In this document: positions 1 through 10,552 of the stretch, piece after piece | Position numbering within the stretch: position 1 is the first letter of the stretch | Layout of the letters: every line of letters starts with the position of its first letter | From: Takakia lepidozioides | Lineage: Eukaryota > Streptophyta > Takakiopsida > Takakiales > Takakiaceae | Reading direction: 5' to 3' | Assembly (NCBI GenBank): GCA_030704615.1 | Contig: CM060731.1 | Coordinates: 45,758,001 to 45,818,000 of the forward strand | DNA: 60,000 nucleotides | Notes under the pieces: generated by a model | Told to the model about the DNA's origin: nothing | Database searches by the model: none | What the model saw: the letters and a program-made list of their open reading frames with translations, nothing else | Program-made: the position numbers and the translations under genes

Positions 1-960
1 GTCAGAAGTTCTCATTAAGTTTGTAACTTAGTTGCAGACCGAATCTCCTTTGATGTCCAAATTGATCCGTTTCTCTTGAAGCCGTGGTCGCTCGTTCCTC
101 CGTAGCTCCAGGTAACAAATTGAGAGCTTTGATTAAACGCTCCACCTGTCCCTGGGGAAATCGTGGACTATTTCCGTGGCTAAAATGTGAATCTTTGACA
201 CCAGGAACCCTAGAAATGCGCGTTGCAGTAACACAGACTGACAGATGAGAAGAAAAACCACGGAGACAACCTCGAACCTGCTTAATCCCGCCATATCTGA
301 ATCCCCCTCCCTTCCCTCTTCCCTTATCTGTACTTCAGTGCTTCTACTTGGCCCAAAGTCTACGCGTCCATCATCACACCTGCATCTTTCTTCCTGTCAT
401 TCCCCTCTTAGAACCAAAATAGATGTGACAATGGATGACAATCATTGTCATGTCATCCAACAGAAAACATTGGTCCCTCGAAAAGTTGGTCCCGTGACAA
501 GCGGGAGAAACCAACTTTTGCGTAGTCTCTGCCTGAGGGTAGGGCCAATAAATAAAAAAGAAAAGAAAAACATTGGTGGAGACAGGGACCCAACTGTCAC
601 AACTTCAGCCCAAGATGGTTACTATTAATGACTAAAGTTGGCACAAGAGCAGCCCAAATTGGGCCCAGGATTTCCTGGGCTTGGCCCCAAGTTTAAAGGG
701 TCCTTTACACTGGGCGCCCTCTCATCTGCCTACTTCAACTCCGTTATGCGGTGTGTGCTGCTTGCAATGTCAGTTGGTGTGGGTATTACTTTTTCTAATA
801 CCAGCTGGTTCTTGATATCGAAATAACTCATCCACCATGTAGGATCCCTATGAGATCTGTACTCTTGGCGCTCAAGCATGCGCGGACGACATCGTCCCTT
901 CTCGGGGGCTGCAACCTCTCCCGGTTATTTTTGGGCAATCTGGGCAGATTCCAAAAACTT

Positions 961-1070
961 TGATGACAATGACATGGCAATGATAACGTGGCAATGATGA
1001 CATGATGATGATGACGTGGTGAGGATGACATGGCGATGGCGACGATGACATGGCGATGATGACGATGCAC
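961..1070. repeat. GATGACATGG-type minisatellite
   Basis: Short tandem purine-rich units built on GATGACATGGCGATG and variants (GATGATGACGTGG, GGCAATGATGACATG) run without interruption. They produce spurious His-rich and Met-rich frames on both strands. It is a simple-sequence tract with no coding signal. Confidence 0.75.
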
Positions 1071-1184
1071 TATGGCAACCTATTCCTGCTCTACGCCAAA
1101 CTAGCTTCCCACCTTGGGTGGTCGCTAGAAATAGTGAAACCGAGGGGGTGGGGAGGATTTGACAGGGGCCCCCCGCCGGAGGAG

Positions 1185-1270
1185 CCCAGGTTGCTGTCGG
1201 CATACGGCGAAAGTACTGTCAGATCACGCCCAGGTTGCCGGAATATTGCGAAAGTACTGTCAGATCACTC
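1185..1270. repeat. 44-bp tandem duplication
   Basis: A unit beginning CCCAGGTTGC and ending GTACTGTCAGATCAC occurs at 1185 and again at 1229, giving a 44-bp period. The second copy has a few substitutions in its middle. There is no gene context. Confidence 0.7.
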
Positions 1271-2930
1271 GCAGACGTTTCAGGGCTGGAGAAAAGTGGA
1301 GAACGAGGCCGCTAAGTTCTTACATTATTTCTATTGTCTTCCCCAATAAATCATATTACTAGAAGACCTGGAAAAATAACTGGGTCAGGAGCAGCGTTTT
1401 TTTGTTCATTTAAGAATTTGAGCCACATTGGAGGAAGATCAATTGGCGACTCAAATATGACTAATCTTGTCCAAGATCAGCAACTCTGCTCAAAGTCTCA
1501 TGTGCCATTGCAAGAGGCGGTGCAAGTATGCTTAAATGGAGGTGCATGACACGGATATTAGGCGGGTAAGCGGAACCTAAATCCCTCCATAGCTCAACCC
1601 CTTGGCGAAAGCGGGAAGAGTTTGAACCCAAGGCTTTGCTCCTTGCGGTGGCAGGGTGGTAGGGCGTATAGAAATCGACACGCAAGATCATCTGGATCTA
1701 ACGAACCCAAACGGCATGTGGCTCTTTCCCTGTGCGACAGTTGTATAGGCGGAGTCCTCATTGCAGCTACATGATGGCATTAGAGAGGGTAGTAATGCGA
1801 ATCAGTGCCATATTTTAACCCATAATTCCTTTGTAAATTTTCGTGAGGCCAATTTCTAGATCAAAAAGTGACGAAATTTCGCGCAAAAAGAAAACGCTGG
1901 TCAAGAGGCCATGATGAATTTTAACATCAATTTTGATGGGTCAAGTAATACCCGTTCGTGGGCTCAGGAGCTATAGAGAAAGTTGACCTACTGAGTGTGA
2001 AGTAGAGTTGGAATCCTCCCAGATTACTCCTCAATAGGAGGATCCTACCAAGGAGATCCCCAAGGTAAGTTGAGAAGCCGAGATGCAAACCCCTAATTTG
2101 CATGGATGTATGGTTGCTAAGAAGGTGTCAACACTTTTGCTCTCGAAATTTTGTTGGAGAGTCAAAATTCAATTTCAGACCCCTCTTCTTGCCCGGGCAG
2201 AAATAAATGATCCGAGACTACACTCGGTGGACAGATCGCCTATGAAGTAAATGCCACAATCTCAGTAAGACTCTCATAGGACTCATCACAGGTGATAGCT
2301 GAAGCATCATTATGATTTCTTCTTCCTCGACTCAATTGAAATGAATAAGATTTGTGTCATGAGTACTGTAGTCAACACACCTGCAGACCTTCCTTTTCTT
2401 GCGAATTGAGAAGTACCTGCCCACCTATCTTACTCAGTGCTGCTGCTACAAGGGAGCAACAACTCAACATTTACGTGAATAAAGTTATTTCAATAATGCG
2501 GAATGAATTGCTATGGCTACCCACCCTTGGGATGCCTTCTGTTATTGCTCAGTTATCCCCAGGAAGGAGGGGTCCCTTTATCATGGGAATTCTTAGTGTA
2601 TCCCTGCGAACAAACAGAGAACAACTTGAATTAGAAGCTGCATTGTCAAGATGGTACCATTGACTGGTCCTTCCTGCCAACAGACATCTGCACTTGCTGA
2701 CATATGGTTGAAGGATCACCAGACGTCACAGCAACCAGAACACAATCAACCTGCTGCAGAAAGGAAGGACCTGGTTAAATATGCAGCATAGCAAATACAC
2801 CAGGGGACCAAACATAGTCAAGAAAATCAAATGGGAACAGTAAATGGAAACTGTACCTTGAAATTGTAAAGCCCGTTTGTGCTGATGGCATGGGCAATGC
2901 ACTGAAGGAGAAGAGAAGGCAGACAATTTT

Positions 2931-5900
2931 TTAAAGGAACACAACATCTTCTTGACTTATGGCATGAAAGGACCCTCGCGAAGCATTCATCTGCTGACTT
3001 GAAGTTGTACCACTCTGTTGTATCACATTACATCCATTGAGTCAATAAAACCAAAAGAGCTTTGGGTCACTGAACATGCAATCCAGTCTCTGCAACTATT
3101 TGCCATTCAAGTAGCTGGATGGCCAGACAGAAACGGCCACTCACTGGGACCCACTTGGCACCAGACCTAACAAGAATGATTGGCATTTATGTACTCATAA
3201 GACGTTGTTTGCCATAGCCTTGTGGCCATAGACCATGCCCAATTTGGGTGGAACAAAAGGGAACTCATGAGAAGTTGTTTGATGTAGTCTTGCGACCATA
3301 GACCCTTCGCCCAAAGAATGTACTCTGGCAAATCCCTGCGAAAGTTAGCTTGCCATAGCATTGCCATTTGATCCCAAAGAGAGCGAAGAAAACGATTGAC
3401 ATGTGCTCTTCCAACCAAGACCAGGCATAAAGATTTTCTTACCTTTTTGAAAACAAATACAAGATAGATATATGCTGCATCCCATTCGTCGTCTGAGATA
3501 GAGTCGCCTGCAGCTGCCCAGTTGCACACGAAATCAACCAGACATCAGCTAATTGAAGCCCACCCTGTTCTTTCCTGTCTGTGGTAAACATTCTAGCAAA
3601 GCTCTTCATAGGCAACCCATGTAATCCCTGTCCAGTGCAAGACCCACCACATCCTAGCATATAGCAAAACTGGAGAGGTCTGTTGTAAATAAAGGCACAT
3701 ATAGCTACTCCAAGGAAACGGACTCAAGAAACAAGGCCTCATAAGATGATAACTAGTCACTGAGTAAGCATCAGGACACCAAAAAGAGTGCACATACAAG
3801 GGTCACCCAGAGCTCCCAGTTTGCGCATCAAATCAGCAAACTCAGGGCGCTGGCTGTACTCATGCACAAAATTATGAAAATTCTTCTTCAGCACCAGCTC
3901 CAAGCCATACTGCAGGCACATCACCTTTATGTTTATCATGCCAACATGAATGGACAGCCTTTACCAAGGAGGTTCCAAAGACATCCTGATAGCGAGAGGG
4001 AAAAAAGAAACAAAGAGATTGTACTCATAAGACGTTGTTTGCCGTAGCCTTGTGGCCATTGACCCCGCGCCCAGTTTGAGCGGGAACAAAAGGAACAGAA
4101 CCTACCTCTGTCAGGGGCTGACATTGGTAGTAAGACTTACCTTCATATAAAGAATTAATCCGGGTTTTCCAGATATCCTCTAGAAATCCCTTCACACAAG
4201 CATCAATCTGCTGTGTGTGATTTGCCCAAAAACTAGGCCTCAGGAGGGCCTGGGCTTTTGGCTCAGCCTCGAGACTTTCAAAGTTGGTAAACAGGGGTAC
4301 AGGCACAATTCCCTTGATAGAGTTGAAGAGAGCGTCTCTTTGGTGAGAGAACCCCGGACAGTGTATCAGAAAATGAATACTGTCTTCAGATTGCCCACAC
4401 AACGGGCAATTGCACTCTCCCTTTCCTCTCTGCTTCTGTTTGCTGTTCAAAGGTAGGCTTCGAAATAGACAGAGATAAAGGTTTCACTACACAAGGTCAC
4501 TGTACAGACTTTGAGGGCAAAAGCAAAGTGAGGCCAACCTCGAAAATTTCTTTAAGTGAACACTGCTTGAGACGATGTTCTCTACAGTTACCTCTTCAGC
4601 CAAAGCCTGGAAATTAGGAAAAGGAACGAGCCATTCTGGACAATCCACCGCATCCTACATATAACAGAAACCACGTAAGCATCATTTGCTGCATAGTTAC
4701 CTTCTCAGGAATAGAGATCAAGTTCTTCATGGTTCTACTAAGTCAAGACAGCCAAAAGTTTAATGAAGGAAGAATAGAAAAGTAATCAAGATATTCATTT
4801 CTACCACCAGACAGGGTCCACTTAGCCTAGTGGTTTGAGATCGCCACCAGCATAAGTAATCATCAAGCTGCAAGACTACTAAAGATTCTGAAGGAGCTAC
4901 GGAGGAGGAACACACCTGTAAGTGGAATTCATACTGTATCCCAAATGGTGCTGATGAATGAAACCGCTGCACACAATTCCAAAATGATCCTAGGCTCTCA
5001 TACAACCAACACATAACACTTGCAGTTGCAGGGATTTTCTGCTCTACAGAAATAAACTAACTCAGCTACGACACCACCACTATTTTAGCCATGCTCTGGA
5101 CTTTATGGCTGCCCAATGAAGTATATGAAAAATACCTTCCACATACACAGACCCCATCACAAAGATTGACGATTGTTAGTCCCAAGCAGAAAGGGGAAAG
5201 CTGTTTGGTGTCAATGGAAGCTTAGTAACCACCGCCAAATGATGATGCTTCATTACTGTGTGTCCGACACTGAGAAATGCCGAGTGGCCAGGACTTCCTC
5301 AAAGCAACTTAAACAGGTTGCAGAAGTCACAAACAGTTCGCAGGTAATGGCTAAGTGAAAGAAGCAAAATTAAATGTCATGCTCTACCACTACTGATTCT
5401 ACAATTCCTACCTCAGCATCTTTAAGCATAAACTGAAATGAGGCCAAGCTATGACACAAGAGATGCACATCATAGGGGGAAAATTGGCACAGACATCTGA
5501 AGTCATTCCCCATTGTTAAGTACCACCTCACCACCTGTATCTACAAAACAACAGCGCACCCTCTTGAGTGCTTACCTTCTCACGGAAACGTTCATCAAAT
5601 CGGACTCGATAGACATCATTTCCGAACTCAAGTCCTTCAGCTGCATTTCCACCAGAAAAGGTCAGCATTCATGAGTCAAAAGTCCTAGCATGCTGTAGCA
5701 GGATCACCTGCTACATGTATCAATTGTTAAGGTCTAAAAATAGGCAAGGATCACACTACTAACACTGCACAACAGGGCTGCGGCCCGGTGATAAGACATC
5801 CTGTGCATCGGCCTATGGGTCTGGGGTTCAAACCCCTGTGTAGTGTCTCTCTCTGCCTTCGGGCTTGGGCTCTGCCCCTGTTTGCCTTCATGGCCCTGAA

Positions 5901-8900
5901 AGAGGGTTTATTTCCTCCTCAAGGCCCAGTTCCTGGGGCTGGTGTTTCCTTGGAAACCCCCAAAAAAGAACAAAAACATTGACATACACAAGTTCTGTTG
6001 CTAATGTGACCAAACTGAAACTATAAACCCATTCAGGTCACACACTGTGAAAGCCAACCTTTCTCTACACAATCACTTGTGTGCGTTCATGAACTATTTT
6101 TAAATCAACATTGCTATATGGAGTCAAGCTTCTGCTAGTTGCCATCCAGTAAACATTTGCAACCACATACTTCGAACAACTATGTTGCTCAAAATCACTC
6201 AAGGGCCCATGGAGCTGGAGCCCAAAGCTACTGCTCTACAGGGGCAAGGTAGTCAAACTGTTGCAGGAAAGCCCAGGCTATCTCAATCCAGAAACGCAAC
6301 AACACTGCGAGGATAACTAGTTCAATGATTCTGTGTCGGGCTCGAAGTCAAAGCAAATGGGTGAGAAAAGCAGAAGCGTTTAGGTAGGATACCATCACGC
6401 AGTTTGCGGACAATAACATCTGCATCAGGCATGGTACCAATGAAGATGCCCCCTGGTTGCAGCAACAACGACACATTGCGCAACGCTCGGCGTGCCCGTT
6501 GCTCAGTTGACCATGAATAGTGCAGTGCAAACTGTGCCCCCCCCCCACCCATCACCATAAAAAATGAGTGCCTCACGGTAAGGTGTATCTACCGTCCAGC
6601 AGCCTCAAACTAGAATGACTCAAGATTTCTGTGTTCACAGATCATTGGACTCTGGCTGCTTACATAAGATGCAAACTATACCTGCAAAATGACTGAGGGC
6701 TCAGCAAAGTGAGTCTTAGGTCAAGCCGACTTGTTCATTCAAGGCAATTCCACATTTTGAGAAGATCTCAGTATCCTGTAAACTGATATATAGAATCGAC
6801 AGCAGAGCAAACCATTACCCCTCAACTCAAAAGATCTCACCTAAGCAGTTGACTTACCTGACAACTGCAGACATTGAAAGGGGCATCCTCCTTTAAAGCC
6901 AGCTCAAGGTCAACCTGCCCCAAGTCAATGACCCACATGAGTCACATACGCAAGCAAGCCTAAGATGCAGCCAATACCACTCCATACTGCACCTGCCCAC
7001 TCAGAAGTGCTGAAGTCTGGTCATACTGGCCAACCCCACTGGAAGGTGTCAGAAACAAGGTGGATATGCCGCCAAAAAACAGGTTTAAACTTGTGCCCTA
7101 AAACACCTGCGGGTGGGTCTGCGGATTGCTAATCTGTTAAGGATAGTACACAAAAACACGTACAAGATGGTTTGCAAGATTTGACGACGTGACAATTCCT
7201 ATCCTGTGCTGAAATCACACAATTTTCTCTAAGAGAAACCAAGATCCTCCCTCCATCTATTCCCAAGAAAAGCATCATGGCAGGCATCAGGATGCGGGCA
7301 CTGCAACTGGGGAGAAAAGGTATTAATGTTTCAGAAAACACTGCGGAGAAATCTCAAGAAACGGGGTTGATGCATGATGCAACTCCAATATAAATGATGC
7401 TTCAATTTAGCAATAAAGTAAACATGGTAGCCAGATTGCAAAGCAGTGGTACAGTGGCAGATAGTTGGAGCCTACCTCATAGCAGTCTGCACAGATTAGA
7501 CGGGCTGGAAAGGAGAAATCCTTGCGCCCACGTGCATGGTCAGTTTCTCCATTGTAGCGATTACGAGCATCTCCAATCTGCCAATGCATATCATGCCATC
7601 ATACACCTCAAAAAAATTTCTTAAAATAAAAAATCTACCAAGAGAAATCTCATTTCATTTGAAAATGAAGCGGCAGGAAGCCTGGGTCATCCCAAGTAGC
7701 AAACATCTGCAAAATCAGTATAATAATTTGAAACACCAATTCCCCTTTTTCCAAGGCCTCCTACTTGAATCAATCATTCAACAGCACTACTGCAACCACT
7801 TCAACCAAAGGTAGAAAAAGGAAAGAGGGGGACAGGCAGGGGTGGCCTTGGCAAGATTCATAGGACCAACACCAAACAACGTCTCAAAGACCTGGTGTTT
7901 AGGAGATATAACCTGATGGCATCACAAAATAGCAAAGCATAGGATTTTCATGGACTTAAACACACGCGATGTAGGACTCCCACTTACGGAGCCATCCGCA
8001 ATGTCAACACCCACATAGTAACCAATCATAGCTTTGTCCCATTTGATCAAGTCCCCTCCCTGTAAAACCACAATGCCACATCTAGTGAATGGAGATCACA
8101 CCAGAGCACTACACCTCAGTAATGGTAAAAATGTCTTTTGATGCTGATCCCATGTGGGGCACACGAATCATTGGCACAAACTGAACAGAGTGTGAAGCTG
8201 CTGCTACCCACTAAACCTGCATTAGGATGCTTCTTCCCAATTTCGACCCGTTAGAGCCGGATAAACCGAAAACACTCTTTTCAGGGGGGCCAATTTCAAC
8301 AAACTAAAAGGCTCAACTTTGAAAGATCCACACTGACATCAGTCACCAAAGTCACCCAAATATACACACCACCACCTACTCCCACATACAGACTGTTATT
8401 TGCCTGATCCTCAGAGAGGCTATCCAGAAAGATCCTCCAGACAAGGCTCAACAAATAGATGAAAGAGCTGCATTGATAACTCAGAGGGTAGATGAAGGAG
8501 AAATACATAATGGTAAATAGACAGACCTTTCCACAGGCAAGGTCAAGAACCGCATCTTTACGCTTTGTGTACAACTGAATGAGCACACTTTTTATCTGCA
8601 CAGCCAGAGGACAGATGGCCTTTTATTTAAAGGCTAACAGGTAATGCTCCAAGACAATCCACAGGTAACAAGGTTAGCACAAAAGCCGCCAGTCCCTGTA
8701 AGAGCCAAAACCTGTGTCATGCCATTGCTATCGTTACTGGTCCAACCATTTGCTTGAGGTACGTTCATCCAGTAGGTCACTGAAATTTGTGAGATTCAGG
8801 GCGACTTGCAACAGCAGGGACACAATGCAGGAGATGTAGTATCGGCTGCAGGCCAATACCGAATTTTGTTGAAATATCAGAAAGTCGCAGAACTTTACCC

Positions 8901-9051
8901 AGTTGTTGAGTTTCTTCAAATGAATTATGGGGCTCGCCTCCCGTTCCTCGCGTGTTTGATTTGTACGGGCACTGTAGTGATCGGCCACCTTCCTGGCCAA
9001 TTGGTTTGTCTCCACAAAACCTCCTTGGCTCCCATCATCTACAAGAGCCAT
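2931..9051 (-). CDS. RNMT: mRNA cap guanine-N7 methyltransferase, 12 exons
   Basis: Nuclear enzyme that transfers a methyl group from S-adenosylmethionine to N7 of the mRNA cap guanine. Exons (minus strand, 5' to 3'): 9051-8899, 8595-8527, 8059-7988, 7577-7476, 6914-6858, 6531-6393, 5640-5576, 4966-4916, 4654-4592, 3909-3798, 3507-3443, 2990-2931. All borders are GT/AG and the phases close, giving 335 aa against about 370 in Arabidopsis. Recognisable parts are ARKVADHYSxRTNQ near the N-terminus, SAM motif I VLDLACGKGGD (residues 67-77, split by intron 2), YYVGVDIA, FALHYSW (152-158), GGIFIGTMPDADVI and FGNDVYRVRF. The C-terminus ends SQEDVVFL, like plant homologues. The ATG at 9051 lies 18 codons before ARKVADH; a further 5' exon is not excluded. 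The exon 10 donor is a strong GTATGT, but its exact position is a choice between two sites. Introns carry LINE and SINE relics. Confidence 0.93.
3192..3340 (-). repeat. LINE 3'-end relic, two tandem copies
   Basis: Two degenerate copies of the motif ACTCATAAGACGTTGTTTGC...CTTGTGGCCA...CCCAGTTTGGG lie head to tail in the last intron of the cap methyltransferase gene. The same motif ends the longer LINE relic at 4021-4450, so these are 3' untranslated tails of that family in minus orientation. Confidence 0.7.
4021..4450 (-). pseudogene. LINE ORF2 C-terminus relic (zf-RVT) in an intron
   Basis: A minus-strand open stretch of about 141 codons contains CPLCGQSEDSIHFLIHCPG, the Cys/His knuckle at the end of plant non-LTR reverse transcriptases (zf-RVT type), followed by a tail ending in the family's 3' motif. 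It is a 5'-truncated insertion with no reverse transcriptase domain. It sits in the intron between exons 9 and 10 of the cap methyltransferase gene, same strand. A close relative lies at 16705-16930. Confidence 0.75.
5770..5980 (+). mobile_element. tRNA-derived SINE-like element
   Basis: The segment starts with a tRNA-like head: an A-box-like GCGGCCCGGTGATAAGAC and, about 30 bp on, a B box GGGGTTCAAACCCC that fits the Pol III consensus. A tRNA-unrelated body of about 130 bp follows and ends in an A-rich tail (CCCCAAAAAAGAACAAAAAC). It lies in the intron between exons 6 and 7 of the cap methyltransferase gene, opposite strand. No target-site duplication was established. Confidence 0.5.
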
Positions 9052-10552
9052 CCAAATTTCAACGTTACTCAGGCTGCCACAAAGGGACGCTGTTGCTATT
9101 TGAATTTAGAAGCATTTTAAAAATTGAACAATTTGCCCTCACATTTCTCAAATTGTACCTGGTTAGTGAAAAATCCAAAATAAATTCGTTTGGGGCTCAT
9201 TTAACATCTGTCACTATAACACGTTGCTGATCCAACCCTAAATCTACCAACTAACTTCTCTGCAGCTTCTGACACAAAATATGACAATGTCATGTTGGAA
9301 CTTTCAGGTCAGCGAGTTCATCAAATTCGTCTCTAACATGACAGGGCCTTAAATGGCTCCCGAAAAATACCATCCATAATTTTCAGTACGAAAGGAGGCG
9401 GGCAACAAAGAGAGGAGAGACAGAGATACAAGCCGTACGATGACAGCAAGAGAAACGATCAATGATTTCTACAAACCAGCAATATAGAACAACACACAAA
9501 CATGCGAAGCGGCGAAAGCAGAAAGATGCACGCCACGGCATAGACCTAATTGCAAGGCATAATTTATCACCCAGAGAACAACAGAAACGCGACAGAGAAA
9601 GAGGTAGAAATAATACGGGCAGAAAGGCGAGGTTTGACTGAGGGATTGGCAGGAACGGATGCAAAATCGCGTCCTCGCTTGTTTGCTGCCCAGCTCATCT
9701 CTTCTCCAAGCTTTCAATCCAACCAAAATATTTCCAGTACGATGTCGCACTCCAGCACCTACATTTTCCCCTTACTCATCAATCAAGCAAGCAAGAAAGA
9801 CACCATAACTAACCACCAACCCTGGAAGCTTCAATCAATCACCCTCTCTGTAGCATACTCCACTTTCCCCAGTACCCGTGTGCATCCAAAACCACCCCAC
9901 CACAACCCTAACCCTACTAGACCAGACCCTCTGTAACCCGGGTTAGACCTCCACGCAATAAAATGGAGACAACTATCCCTTCATCTTACCCCCGGTAAAA
10001 GAGAGTGAAAACCCCATTCACTAATTACACGGTCCCAATCCCGCCCAAAATTTCAAAGGCCCCTAGAGTGTCACCTCTCTCCTCTCGCTGTCTGTAATGG
10101 CGGGGCTGTCTCACGGATCTTCGTGTTTTCTGCATCCGCTTTCTACTCTTTCTAATTGCCGATACTCCGTGATTCTCTCTTGTTTGTAGCTGGTATCGAT
10201 GTAGAAATCTCCGTGCCTTGTTTCCTAAGAATTCTTCTATTTTCTTTGGTGCTCTCTGCTGTTCACATCCTTCACTCTCTCTCAAAATCAACTGTCTATT
10301 CCGGGGTCTTCCAGTACGAGGATCAGAAATGCTTTTTGGCAGCTTACCTGCGTGAAGCGTGGACTCTTAGTCCCTTGAGCTTTAGTTGCCTTGTGGCCTG
10401 TTGCTTTATTATTCTTGTCTCATAAGCTCTTTGAGCTTTCCGTGGGTACGATTGCATTTCACGTCATTTCTCTTTTTAATTGGTCAATTTTTGACCGAAG
10501 TTCCTGTCGTAGGGACTTCAGTTGTTTCCCAGGTCCCGTGTGCCAAAGGGGA
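9052..10552. promoter_or_regulatory. Shared 5' region of two divergent genes
   Basis: About 1.5 kb separates the start codons of the cap methyltransferase (minus) and CAP-G (plus). It must hold both promoters and both 5' leaders. No long ORF here is convincing. The CAP-G-proximal part (10415-10475) resembles a dispersed repeat also present at 17427-17500. I see no unambiguous TATA box. Confidence 0.6.
10415..10475 (+). repeat. Dispersed repeat in the CAP-G leader
   Basis: The segment with TCATAAGCTCTTTGAGCTTTCCG and a following CATTTCACGTCATTTC resembles 17427-17500, which has CATAAGCTCTATGAGCTTTCCGCGG and CATTTCATTTC. It lies about 80-140 bp upstream of the CAP-G start codon, so probably in its 5' leader or promoter. 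Confidence 0.55.

Larger units (their letters stand above)
1..2930. other. Intergenic region, no gene recognised
   Basis: No open frame here resembles a known protein, and the short ORFs of 60-130 codons have no consistent splice structure. Local features are a GATGACATGGCGATG-type minisatellite at about 961-1070, a 44-bp direct duplication at 1185-1270, and a possible tRNA-like segment on the minus strand at about 1570-1670. The right part (roughly 2300-2930) is expected to hold the 3' UTR of the minus-strand cap methyltransferase gene, whose stop codon is at 2931-2933. Confidence 0.6.

Noticed and set aside
2726-2947. Alternative small exon reading CIAHAISTNGLYNF for the cap methyltransferase
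   Set aside because: A GT/AG pair and open frame exist, but the exon ending SQEDVVFL just upstream gives a proper C-terminus resembling plant homologues.
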